From the NCBI GenBank assembly GCA_024138025.1, contig JAMXBD010003376.1:59587-123586 (forward strand): 64,000 bases of DNA. Reading direction: 5' to 3'. Source of the DNA: Combretum micranthum (taxonomy: Eukaryota > Streptophyta > Magnoliopsida > Myrtales > Combretaceae). Under the pieces are notes generated by a model. The model worked only from the letters and a program-made list of their open reading frames with translations. It searched no databases and was not told the origin of the DNA. Numbering within the stretch: the first letter of the stretch is position 1; every line of letters starts with the position of its first letter. Below, piece by piece: positions 12,198 through 21,923 of this stretch. The position numbers and the translations under genes were made by a program.

Positions 12198-14468
12198 TGG
12201 GTTAGAGATCCAACCCATATGAGTCTATAATCAAGGAAATCCTAAGTATATTGCATATATTTAGAAGAAGATTTGGAAAGTAAGGAGTTTTGTGCAAACA
12301 AAGAAGATTGAAACACTGTATGTTAGCCACTGAAGGATTAAAGCAGCCGGCCTTGAATGATAAATGCCAGCCTTGAATTTGAGAAATTATTTTTGAAAGC
12401 ATGGATCAGGCAAGGTCGACATCAAAATTGCTAGCTTATGGAGATACATTGCCGGCGTACTGGTCGGCCTTCATCAGTGGCGTTCCAACATTGGTCTTTA
12501 AGCTACTAGCCTTTATTTTTAACGAGCTAGCCTATCTATTCTGTGACTCCTCCTTTTTTATTTAACATAAATACTCTTATTTGTCTTAGGGTATTATCTT
12601 GGCTATTCCTTGATAAAATCATATTTTACTTAATTTTCATTGAACAAATGATCCTTAACTATTATATCTTTTATAGAAATATTGAAGAATTTGTACTTAA
12701 GTGTCCTTAATTTGATATTTTAGGTCTTGAAGGATTTATAAATCAAATACAAACAAATTAGAGAAGTTTTATACATATTTGAAGAACAAAACAATTAAAG
12801 GCCAATAAAAATAGAGTCAAAGTTTCCAGCTTACTTCAAGATCAACATCAACATGGCCAAATTCAAAGCTATAGCCAGCCTATTCAATAGATTTGAGCTA
12901 GCTTTCATAGAACATTCAACACCGACTACTAGAACTTCAAGGCCGTCGTCCTTGAGCCGATCTATGTCCAAAGCTACCCCAATATAGCCAAACGCCGCCT
13001 ATGATTTTGTCTTGGAAATAATTTCTTCACTTAATGAACACCAGCAAAATTGGATTCTACGCCATCGATTAATGCCGACGTACATCCATCTACATTCTTA
13101 GAATTTTATTTTCCGTTGAAGGCTGGCTAATTTTAATTAAAGGCCATCGGCCTTGAATACTGGCTTAAGTCTCCTGTGGCTTTTCATATATATATTTCTT
13201 GTGATTATTTGTGAAGAAAAAAGAAAAACCCTAGGCACGAATTTAGAAGCTTTTTCCATTGCTCCTAGATATAGATTATAGCTAAGAAAGTAGAATACTT
13301 TTCTTGTTAGCTTGATTAAGGATTCCACACTAGGATCAAGTGGAAAACATCATTTGAAATTGGATTCAACAAAAGAATTTTTCTTGATAAGGTGATTTTG
13401 TTCTTTTCTTATATTCAATTTATGGATGATGTTGAAAGCTTGCTCTTTTGATCTTAGATATGGTTGTTGAGTTGTTGATCTGAATTATCGAATTAATGTT
13501 TATCTGTTGTTGATTGAATTGTTGCTTCTTTTCATGTTGTTGATGTTATTTCGCCGATCCTGCGTTTTGATTTAATCTTAGAATACATGATAGATTAGAA
13601 TTGTAATTGGAAAATTTCTTTCTAATCGTTTATGTGAATAGACAATTTGGATTATAGATAACATAGGAATATGGATTTGAATTCTATTAGGGTCTAGTAA
13701 TTATACAGATTAGGTAATTAATCACTTTCCTAGGAATAGGAAAAATTGATTGGCTAATTTAGAGTAATCACTTTCTTTGAAAAAAAGGAGTTTTTTCTTG
13801 GTGCTTAATTGATTGAAAACACTAAACCTATCCTCAATTCGGATTTGCAAGCTTATTTTAGTTGATAGTATACTTCAATTGATTTTCTAATCTGTTGGCT
13901 CTTAACTTAATTAATTTCAGTGTTGGAAATCCCAAATTTCTTTGTAGATTATTCTTGTATCAAAAATCCAAAAAATATTTCTTTTTGATGTTGACTAGCT
14001 ACAATTAGGACTAATACAGTTGAGAGCAAGTCCTCACTCCCTATGGACACGACTTAGTACTTACAGAAATTTTATTACTGCACATGCACTCGATACACTG
14101 GCTGGTTAAAATCTGCTTATTTAAAGGAATTTAAAAAGAGATTAAAAATATTTTTGAAAAGCACATATAGAAAAAGCGTGATCATTCTTAAATCCTAGAG
14201 AGAGAGTCTAGAGAAAGAAAGGCATGTTATTGGTTGAAATCCCCCATTTATGGTGAAGATTCATGTGATCTATTAGTGTTATCTAGTGAAGAAAAATTGT
14301 GTATCTCATGATTGTTAATAGTGGAAGAAATTTAGAGGTTTTCCATGTTAAATCTTGGTGGTGGTTTTTTTTAATTCTGTATTTTCTTTTTATTTTGTTA
14401 TGATCGCTGCAGGCAAGAGGAAAAATCGTTCAAATTGTTTTCAAGTTAATTGCAGATTTTTCCTAACA
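12198..14468 (+). mobile_element. 5' LTR of copia element (interrupted)
   Basis: Matches 18334-18990 in two blocks: 12198-12610 (cctaagtatattg..., tttgtgcaaacaaag...) and 14190-14468 (aatcctagagagagag..., ends cctaaca). The gap is exactly the solo LTR 12611-14184 plus one target copy. The region 12340-12530 is rich in GCCGGC/GCCAGC words. Confidence 0.88.
12611..14184 (+). mobile_element. Solo LTR, Athila/Tat type
   Basis: Starts TGATAAAATC and ends GCGTGATCA. It is flanked by ttcct (12606-12610) and ttctt (14185-14189), a duplication with one mismatch. Near the 3' end it has tcactccctatggacacgac (14035-14054), which resembles the ccctgtgg-acgac signature of Athila/Tat LTRs. No internal coding region is left. 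It sits inside the copia LTR and is therefore younger. Confidence 0.8.
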
Positions 14469-14471
14469 AAG

Positions 14472-14483
14472 TGATATTAGAGC
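14472..14483 (+). other. Primer binding site of copia element
   Basis: tgatattagagc matches 10 of 12 bases of TGGTATCAGAGC (initiator-Met tRNA), 3 bp after the LTR end. Confidence 0.75.
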
Positions 14484-14518
14484 GCCGGGTTGAAAAAGAA
14501 AATTAGGGTTTTGTAAGC

Positions 14519-15240
14519 ATGGCTAAATCATCAGGTACGTTGATTAAATTGAATTCATCAAATTATTTTATTTGAAAGTCTATGATAGAAGATCTATTGT
14601 ATTGTAAAGATTTGTATTTGCCTTTATGCGGTGATACTGCGAAGCCAATAGATAAATCTAATGAAGATGAGCAATCATACATAGAAAAACTGTTGGTTAT
14701 ATCTGACAATGGGTTGATCATAGTGTGTATGATCATATTGCCCAAGAAACTAGAGCTAATGTTCTATGGAAGACATTGGAGTCTATGTATGAGAGGTAGA
14801 CTACCTTAACTAAAACCTTCTTGATTAAGAGAGTGGTAAATTTGAAGTATAAAGACGGATTCGATATGACTGAACACTTGAATGATTTTCAAGGCTTGGT
14901 GAATCAGTTATCTGCTATGAAGCTTGTTCTTGAAGATGAGATTCAGGCACTTTTATTATTAAGTTCATTACCTGAAAGCTGAGAGACATTTTGTGGTGTT
15001 TGTTAGTAACTCTACTCCATATGGAAAGCTTACTATTGTGATGGTGAAAGACAGCTGATGAAAGAAGAAGATAGAAGGAAAGATTTGGGTACAAATTCTG
15101 AAACTTAGGCACTTGCTTGTTAAATCCAAGGGAAGATCTAAATCAAGAAGGAAAAATATCAAATACTTTTACAGTTACGAGTCAAGTCATTTCAAGAGAG
15201 AATGTTGATTGTAGAAGAGAGAGTAGGGAAAAGATAAAGG
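14519..15240 (+). pseudogene. Copia gag remnant
   Basis: An ATG at 14519 opens MAKSSGTLIKLNSSNYFI, followed by a stop where a Trp is usual (NYxxWK in copia gag). The frame then continues as KSMIEDLLYCKDLYLPL to about 14700, typical of the N-terminus of copia gag (DUF4219/UBN2 family). Further pieces with a gag-like pattern (EHLNDFQGLVNQLSAMKL near 14873-14925) follow in other frames up to the expected zinc knuckle region near 15180. The protein would form the virus-like particle core. At least three disruptions make it inactive. Confidence 0.75.
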
Positions 15241-15319
15241 TGAAGAAAAAGATGAAGACATAACAGCTGCAGTAGCAGGTGGTGAGATTGTTGTTGGCTA
15301 GGATGAGGATTGTGTTAGC

Positions 15320-15560
15320 CTTGCTGGTCATGATAGTGACTGGGTTATTGATTTTGGTGTCTCCTTTTATGTAACAACACATGGTGAATTTTTCTCATCC
15401 TATATTGCTAGTGATTATCGCAATGTTAGGATAGGAAACAATGAGACATAAAAAATTATGGGCATTAGAAATGTTGTTTTAGAGACTAATACGGTTGCTA
15501 GCTCATTCTTAGAAATGGCAGATATGTTCCAGATATCCGCTTAAACCTTATATCTGCGGG
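15320..15560 (+). pseudogene. Copia protease remnant
   Basis: The frame contains DWVIDFGVSFYVTTHGEFF (from about 15337). Copia aspartic proteases have D-S-G-A at this point; here the Asp is present but Ser is replaced by Phe and the last Ala by Val. A stop follows in the RIGNNET stretch (ending ~15448). The protease would cut the Gag-Pol precursor; this copy cannot be expected to work. Confidence 0.7.
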
Positions 15561-15669
15561 GAAACTTGATGATGAAGGTTATCATAGTCACTTTGGTAAA
15601 GGTAAATGGAAGCTCGCCAATGATTCTCTCACAGTAGCAAAAGGAAAGAAAAGTAATACCCTTTACTTA

Positions 15670-16600
15670 ATGTCAGCAAAACTAAGTAAAGGACATGTGA
15701 ATTTGACAAATGATGCTTCGATGGAGCTTTGGCATAAGCAGCTTAGGCACATAAATGAGAAAGGTCTCCAACTACTTGTCAAGAAACAACGTCTACCTGA
15801 TGTAAAACATAAGGTTATATTTCAAAGAAATCTACTTGCTAAGAATCTAATATACTAAATTTGGTTTACATAGATGTGTGTTATACGAAAGATAGGTCTA
15901 TAGGTGGTGCTCTTTATTTTGTCACATACATTGATGATCACTCTAGGAAGTTGTGGATTTTTGCTTTGAAGTCCAAAGATCAGGTTCTTGATGTGTTTAA
16001 GCAATTCCACACTAGAGTAGAAACAAAAATAGGAAGACAATTGATATATGTTCAAGCAAATAATGGTGGCGAATATAGAAGATTGTTTGAAGAATATTGC
16101 AGAGATCATGGAATTAAATTGGAGAATACAATTCCAAAAACCCCACAGTGGAATGGTGTTGCAGAGAGAGTAAATCATTCTATTATAGAGAGAGTGAAGT
16201 GCATGTTATCTCATGCTAAGTTACCTAAATAATTTTGGGGTTAAGCTATAAGGGCAACTGTCGACTTGATAAATTTATCTTTCTTTTATGCTTTGGATGG
16301 AGATGTCCCAAAGAGAGTCTGGACAAGTAAAAACATTTCTTATGAACACTTATGAGTGTTTAGTTGTAGGGCTTTCATGCATATTCCTAAAGGTAAAAGA
16401 GCAAAGCTTGATGCAAATTCAAAGCAGTGCATTTTTCTGGGTTATACACATGATGAGTATGAGTATAGATTGTGGGATCTAACTGAGAAGAAGATTGTCA
16501 AGAGTAGAGATGCGGTCTTTCTTGAAGACCAAACCATTGAAGATATTGAGAAATTTAAAACGACCAAAATCCTCAAGTGAGATCCCTATAAGTGTAGATT
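15670..16600 (+). pseudogene. Copia integrase remnant
   Basis: The gag-pre-integrase motif (MELWHKQLRHINEKGL, about 15721-15770) is followed by the catalytic core at 15861-16232. The first Asp is kept (YIDVCY), and the Glu is kept in PQWNGVAERVN. The second Asp, normally SDNGGEY, is Asn (QANNGGEY, near 16051-16071). Downstream are the connection and C-terminal parts (CIFLGY, 16356-16580). Stops lie at 15857 and 16230. The enzyme would insert element cDNA into the genome; loss of one of the three acidic residues plus stops shows it is dead. Confidence 0.85.
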
Positions 16601-16779
16601 TAGTGCTCTCACTTGAAGATTCTAATGATGGGAGAGGTGGGGGAGATCCAGATGAAGAGCCCCATTAGCAGATTGATTTGAGAAGATCTTCAAAAGAACT
16701 AAGACAATCAGTCAGATAGAGTCTAGATGAGTATATCATGGGAGAGATGGGGGAGAGCTTGAATGTTATCAAGAAGCCA

Positions 16780-17660
16780 TGGCACATGAGTAGAAAAGAG
16801 AATGGGTTAATGCCATGAAAGATGAGATGAAATCCTTGCGTGAGAACAAGAAATATGATTTGGTGGAAATGCCAAAAGGCAAGCGACCTCTGAAGAATAA
16901 ATGAGTGTATAGATTGAAGACTGATGAAAATGGCTCGCAACTAAGGTACAAGGCAAGTCTGGTTGTGAAGGGTTTAGTTAGAAGAAAGAGTTTGATTTTA
17001 ATGAGATTTTCTCATAAGTAGTGAAGATGTGTTCCATTCAGGTTGTACTTAGTATTGCAACCAATTTGAACCTGGAGGTTGAACAACTAGATAGGAAGGT
17101 GGCATTCCTTCGTGGTGACTTGGAGAAAGAAATTTACATGGAATAGTCTGAGGGGTTCAAGGTCAAGGGGAAGGAGCAGCTTGTTTGCAAATTGGAAGAG
17201 CTTGTATGGGTTAAAACAGGCTTCAAGGCACTGGTATAAGAAGTTTGACTCCTTCATGATTGGTCAGGGTTATACCAGGACTGCATCAGACCATTAAGTT
17301 TTATAAAGAAGTTTGATAGTAGTGAGTTTCTTATACTCTTATTATATGTGATGATATGTTGATTGTTGGTCATGATGCCAAGCAGATTCAAGATTGAAGA
17401 TTGCATTAAATAAGTCTTTTGCGATGAAAGATTTAGGACCTGCATGCCAAATTCTCAGTATGAAATTATTCGTGACAAGAAGAGCTAGAAATTGTGGTTA
17501 TCACAGGGGAAATACCTAGAAAAGGTGCTGGAGAGATTCAACATGAGAAAGGCAAAACTTGCTTATTCTCCACTTGTAGGTCACTTCAAACTCAATTCTT
17601 AATAGTGTCCTAAAATTGGAGGTAGACAAAGAAGACATGGAAAAAGGTTCCTTATGCTTC
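16780..17660 (+). pseudogene. Copia reverse transcriptase remnant
   Basis: The order of motifs is that of copia RT: WVNAMKDEMKSLREN (~16803), then the shifted pieces LYGLKQASRHWYKKFDSF (17200-17260), then the YVDD box near 17345, where one G is missing so that the catalytic motif is split between frames. At least five stops or shifts lie between 16900 and 17600. The neighbours, integrase before and RNase H after, are in the usual copia order. Confidence 0.85.
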
Positions 17661-17676
17661 TGCAGTTGGGAGTCTA

Positions 17677-18290
17677 ATGTATGTTATAGTATGCACTAGA
17701 CCAGATACTGCTAATGCTATTGGTGTGGTTAGCCACTATCTCTTGAATCCAGGTAAAGAGTATTGGACCACTATTAAATGGATTCTCAGGTATCTCAAGG
17801 GCACTTCCAGGTTAAGTTTACAGTTTGGTGATAGTAAGCTTGTATTAAAAGGGATTTCAGATGCTGATATAGCTAGAGATCTTGATTTCATAAAGTCCAC
17901 TTCACATTATCTGATTACATATGCAGGGGGAGCGGTGTCTTGGCAATCTAAGTTGCAAAAATATGTTGCATTGTCCACCATTGAAGTAGAATATATTATT
18001 GTGACTAAACCCTGCAAGGATGTCTTATGGATGAAAAAGTTTTTAGAAGAATCGGGTCAAGTGTAAGAAGACTTGAGGGTGTTTTGAGATAGCCAAAATG
18101 CTATACATTTTAGTAAGAATCCAACATTTCATTCCAAATCCAAACATATTGATGTCAAATATCATTGGATTCGAGATGTATTGGAATCAAAGCTTTTGAA
18201 GCTAGAGAAGATCCATACTAATGATAATGCTTCAGATATGATGACTAAAGCTCTATCCAAAGACAAACTTATTTGTTGCAGATAGATAAT
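17677..18290 (+). pseudogene. Copia RNase H remnant
   Basis: One open stretch (17677-18066) contains CTRPDTANAIGVVSHYL, then ILRYLKGTS, GISDADIARD, GGAVSWQSKLQKYVALST and VEYI, all standard for the RT-RNase H end of copia Pol. After a stop at 18064 the frame continues with DSQNAIHFSKNPTFHSKSKH and ends in KALSKDKL, the usual Pol C-terminus. This would degrade RNA in the RNA-DNA hybrid during reverse transcription. Confidence 0.88.
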
Positions 18291-18310
18291 AGGTATGATT
18301 GAGCCCCCCA

Positions 18311-18333
18311 TATGAATTGGAGGGGGAGTTTTT
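18311..18333 (+). other. Polypurine tract of copia element
   Basis: ggagggggag directly before the 3' LTR start (18334). Confidence 0.7.
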
Positions 18334-18990
18334 TGGGTTATAGATCAAACCCCTAAGTATATTGTATATATTTAGAAGAAGACTTGGAAAGTAAGGAGTT
18401 TTGTGCAAACAAAGGAGATGGAAACACTGTATGCTGGCTACTAGAGGATCAAGGCTGTCGCCTTGAATGATAAATGCTAGCCTTGAATTTGAGATATTAT
18501 TTTCGAAAGCATAGATCAGGCACTATCGGCATACGACCGGCCTTCATCAGTGATGTTCCAGTGTCGGCCTTTAAGTTGCCAGCCTTTATTTTTAACAAGT
18601 CAGCCTATGTAGTTTGCGACTCCTCCTTTGTTGTTTCATATAAATACTCCCTATTTGTTTTTAGGTATTATCTTAGATATTCCTAAATCCTAGAGAGAGA
18701 GTCTAGAGAGTGAAAGGACTATTGTTGGTTGAAATCCATCATTTGTGGTGAAGATTTATGTGATCTACTAGTGTTATCTAGTAAAGGAAAACTGTGTATC
18801 CCATTATTGTTGATAATGTGAGAAATTTGTGCGGCGATTCATGGTTTTTCTTCAACTGGGGTTTTCCATGTTAAATCTTAGTGTTGTTGTTTTTAATTAT
18901 GTATTTTTTGTTTATTTTGTTGTGATCGCTATAGGTAAGAGGAAAAATCATTCAGATTGTTTCCAAATTAATTGGGGATTTCTCTTAATA
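18334..18990 (+). mobile_element. 3' LTR of copia element
   Basis: 657 bp, starting tgggttatagatc. It contains the TATA box tataaata at 18639-18646 and the GCCGGC/GCCAGC-type words upstream of it. The 3' terminus aligns with the 5' LTR end but reads ...ttaata instead of ...ctaaca. Confidence 0.85.
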
Positions 18991-20329
18991 TAGTCGAATT
19001 GGGATGGGACTGCACAGTAGATGTTCGATCTCGAGTCGAGTGGGTCGACTCACTGAGCACGTCTCAATTCTGATGTGCCACTATTTCTATGGAGAAGGTG
19101 GATGTGAGTTCGAAGCGGTGAAGGAGACGCAGCAGTGATTCATGGTAGAGATGATTTTGGGGGTCCGTTCGGTCCCTATTTTGAGTCCGGCTCCATGGAG
19201 GTTGGAGGGAGCTAGAGAGAAGCTAATGAGGGAAGAGATCGGGGAAGAAACGATACGATTGGGAACTGCTAGAAAGAGAGAGAATGGTCGAGAAAGCCAG
19301 TGAAAGGTAGCCGATCCTCTAAAAAAATGTTTTTGGCTTTTTTAAAGTCTTCGCTAACATGATGTTCTATAATGTTCTTACCAGATTCGTGTTCATCTTC
19401 TTTTTTTAGATTTAGATTCTAAATCTTTTCACATGGATAAATTCACATCTTTTTACGTTTTTTATCAGTTCAACCTTACCTGTTCTGCTAATCAAAAGCC
19501 CCTCCCATTTGTTATTATACGTTGAGTTTAGCAAGATTTCGGTAACAAATGTGATGAGAATGTCAAGATATGAACAGATTCAATTTCGATGTGAACTTAT
19601 CCAAATTTTCCTTCTGTTTCTGTCCTACGTTTGAACCGAGGTGGAAGATAATCCTATGATAGTCACACGACAGCCCAAGCCAAAAAATAAAATAAAAATA
19701 AAAATGCAACAGGATGCAAACATGAAGTCACTTACTGCACCATATCACATTCCTTGTATATAATGCACCCACAAACCATTTATTCCGGTCATAAAGTACC
19801 TTAACACTCATATACAATTATGATACGTTTTAATAAAATCCAATTCAACCTAAATACAAGTTCACTTTACATAAGATCTTATTTATAAATCCAACAAGAT
19901 GGACTAAAATTGAAAGTTTCAATAAGTCAATCCATCTTATCAATAAACTTGAATTTAGTTAGATTATATATGTAAATTAATATACTATTGAAATTCCTCA
20001 TGACCCTTAAAAAAACAATATTAACTTGTTTTTATTATTTTTGTCTTTTTCAAATTTATAATTTTTTTAGATTTTTTATTTTTATTTTTTTCTTATTATT
20101 TTTTATTTTTATTTATTTTTAGTTTTTGAGTTTGTAAACTTGGCAAAATGTAATAGATAAGAGGAGACAAAAATGGGATATCTACACTCATATTTAATGA
20201 AGCCTAGTACTAGATAGCATCCTTTCTATTGGAAAAATATTTATTGTCTCCAAAATGATGTCCCTATCATGTCCCAACAAATAGATCACTCTATGTATAC
20301 TAGCAATTATTTATTAGCTGGGATAGAAT
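18991..20329. other. Unclassified DNA between copia element and DUF4283 fragment
   Basis: The first 330 bp are GC-richer (gtcgagtgggtcgac, ggtccgttcggtcc) and could be a remnant of gene-like DNA, but no frame is supported. 20000-20120 is a long T-rich tract. A minus-strand continuation of the DUF4283 protein may reach into 20100-20330 but is too decayed to call. Confidence 0.4.
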
Positions 20330-20532
20330 GGGGATAGTATTGCTGAGACAACAAATTTTCATCCCTTCCTATTAATTCATGTCTATGTCTTCAAAGGCTG
20401 ATTAGTATCAAACTTCACTCGGACACAAAGAAAGCTTCTCTTCAAACAAGTAGATGATTCAACAAGTTGGATCTCCACTACCAATTTTACAAGAGCATCC
20501 AATCGAGTCACATTTGATGTGGACATATGGTA
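20330..20532 (-). pseudogene. C-terminal half of a DUF4283 (LINE ORF1-like) frame
   Basis: On the minus strand from 20532 the frame reads HMSTSNVTRLDALVK and then RSFLCVRVKFDTNQPLKT before a stop. This pattern (RSFLRVRV..D...PLK) follows the DUF4283 domain in plant LINE ORF1 and related proteins. It joins in frame, at the 5-bp target duplication, to the N-terminal half at 60955-61445, so the Tat element interrupts one reading frame. Confidence 0.7.
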
Positions 20533-21161
20533 TGTGGATGTATTGATCTTGTTATAAAGGCCTTGAGCCTAATATTTATTTGGGTTTAACACTATGGGCT
20601 AATGTGATAGAGTTTAGAGTGTTAGGCCTAGCTTATTTGGGATGATCATGGGAGAATTGGTATGAAAGGCTTCGAGTAGGGCCCGTTGGAATTGGTTTGC
20701 CCAATTCCAACATTTCTCAAATTGGCTCACACACATTACAAATTAAGGCCTAAATGGGCCTAGGTCCACAAGGGAGCTCACACCTATATCCACTATGAGA
20801 GGGACTCATCTTAACTGTTGATCATTTAACTTATCTGATGGACGACATTGACAGCTAGATTCTCTATAAATACGCTAGTCCTTACCTCATTTGGATAAGC
20901 AAAATATTGGACAAATGCCGTCGTGCTGTCGGATTTCCATTTTTATGAATCAATTACTTGACTTACTTAAGAACTTACAATTCCATAGCACTTAGTGAGG
21001 TTGATACTTTTTAGCTCCCTCACTTGTCACGAATGTGTTAGAGCTTACTGGGACTACTTAGTCCTCCTCCCTATGCAATTCTCACTTGATCATCCTCGAC
21101 GTGTTGTTTCCCTAGGTCACGTGTAGCATGTGATTGTTGTATCTCGATTCATACCCGCACA
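20533..21161 (+). mobile_element. 5' LTR of Tat element
   Basis: Starts tgtggatgtattgatc and ends cccgcaca. TATA-type ctataaatac at 20864-20873. Aligns over its length with 60322-60949; it lacks ~23 bp present near the end of the 3' copy. Confidence 0.9.
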
Positions 21162-21165
21162 TTCT

Positions 21166-21183
21166 TGGTGACTCTACTGGGGA
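21166..21183 (+). other. Primer binding site of Tat element
   Basis: tggtgactctactgggga, four bases after the LTR. It resembles the TGGCGACTC-type site I know from Tat/Ogre elements, often assigned to tRNA-Arg; the assignment is from memory. Confidence 0.7.
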
Positions 21184-21201
21184 AGGGAAATTGACACTTG
21201 C

Positions 21202-21923
21202 ATGATGGCACCTCCAAGAAAGAGACCTACCAATCTCATTGAGGGTACAACTCAAGAACTTGATGCTAATTCTAAGGTTGCTGAGCATGACATACCAACA
21301 CTTGAGGATGTGAACTAACCTGCTAGTACTCAACTCAATAATGTTGCGGTCTTGCGTGTTGTGCAAGAATATACTAAGCAAGTCAATCAATCGATGCAAG
21401 AGTCCACAAGACAATTCCAACAATTCATAACAATGTTTGCCCAATACTTGCCTGGTATAGCTACTATTGTTGTCGTACAACAAGGTGCGAGCAACAACAG
21501 CACTTCTCAGGCACCTTAACCTGCTAATCCTACTCCTATTCCTGAACAGGATCCTACCAGAGTTGGAGAGCAAGTCTCTCCATTAGAGCCTGTAATTACA
21601 CAATCGTCTGCACCTCAGGTAATGAATACAAGAATTCAATTTGCAGCACGATTTGTCTCCCAGCTTATACTACATGCTTAACCCGGAGAATCCTTATCCT
21701 CGTAGGCTACACCATAAATTGTCATTGGTGGACCTACTGTTCAACCCAATGCAACTTTACTCTAGGCGGTTACTCCAGCTACACCAGCTAAAGCTACTAT
21801 TTCAACTCCTAAAGGCACATTTGTTACAAAGGAAGATCTAGACATGTATTTGAGGGAAATACAAGCTAATTATGATGTATAAGTATTGGATCTCAAGCTC
21901 CCATACACTCAATGTATTACTGC
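21202..21923 (+). pseudogene. Tat gag, N-terminal part
   Basis: An ATG at 21202 or 21205 opens MAPPRKRPTNLIEG, followed by a hydrophilic, Gln-rich region (QEYTKQVNQSMQESTRQFQQF, ~21368) with stops at about 21317 and 21520. The end is FVTKEDLDMYLREIQANYD and then KLPYTQ up to the insertion at 21924. This is the usual linker before the gag core in Tat elements. The frame continues directly in 24734 after the inserted solo LTR, so the two parts belonged to one protein. Confidence 0.75.

Larger units (their letters stand above)
12198..18990 (+). mobile_element. Ty1/copia element, decayed, with split 5' LTR
   Basis: LTRs start tgggtta; the 5' copy is 12198-12610 plus 14190-14468 and the 3' copy is 18334-18990. 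The internal order gag, protease, integrase, RT, RNase H is that of Ty1/copia. Almost every domain is broken by stops or frameshifts. The flanks (acagt before, tagtc after) give no convincing duplication, which fits an old insertion. About 690 bp of 5' LTR remains after removing the nested solo LTR, against 657 bp for the 3' LTR. Confidence 0.9.

Noticed and set aside
12193..18995. Target duplication of the copia element (acagt / atagt)
   Set aside because: Would need the 3' LTR to end one base early compared with the 5' LTR; I do not count it as evidence.
21112..21573. Open frame of 153 codons on minus
   Set aside because: Antisense to the Tat gag start and primer site; no domain, and the plus strand explains the sequence.
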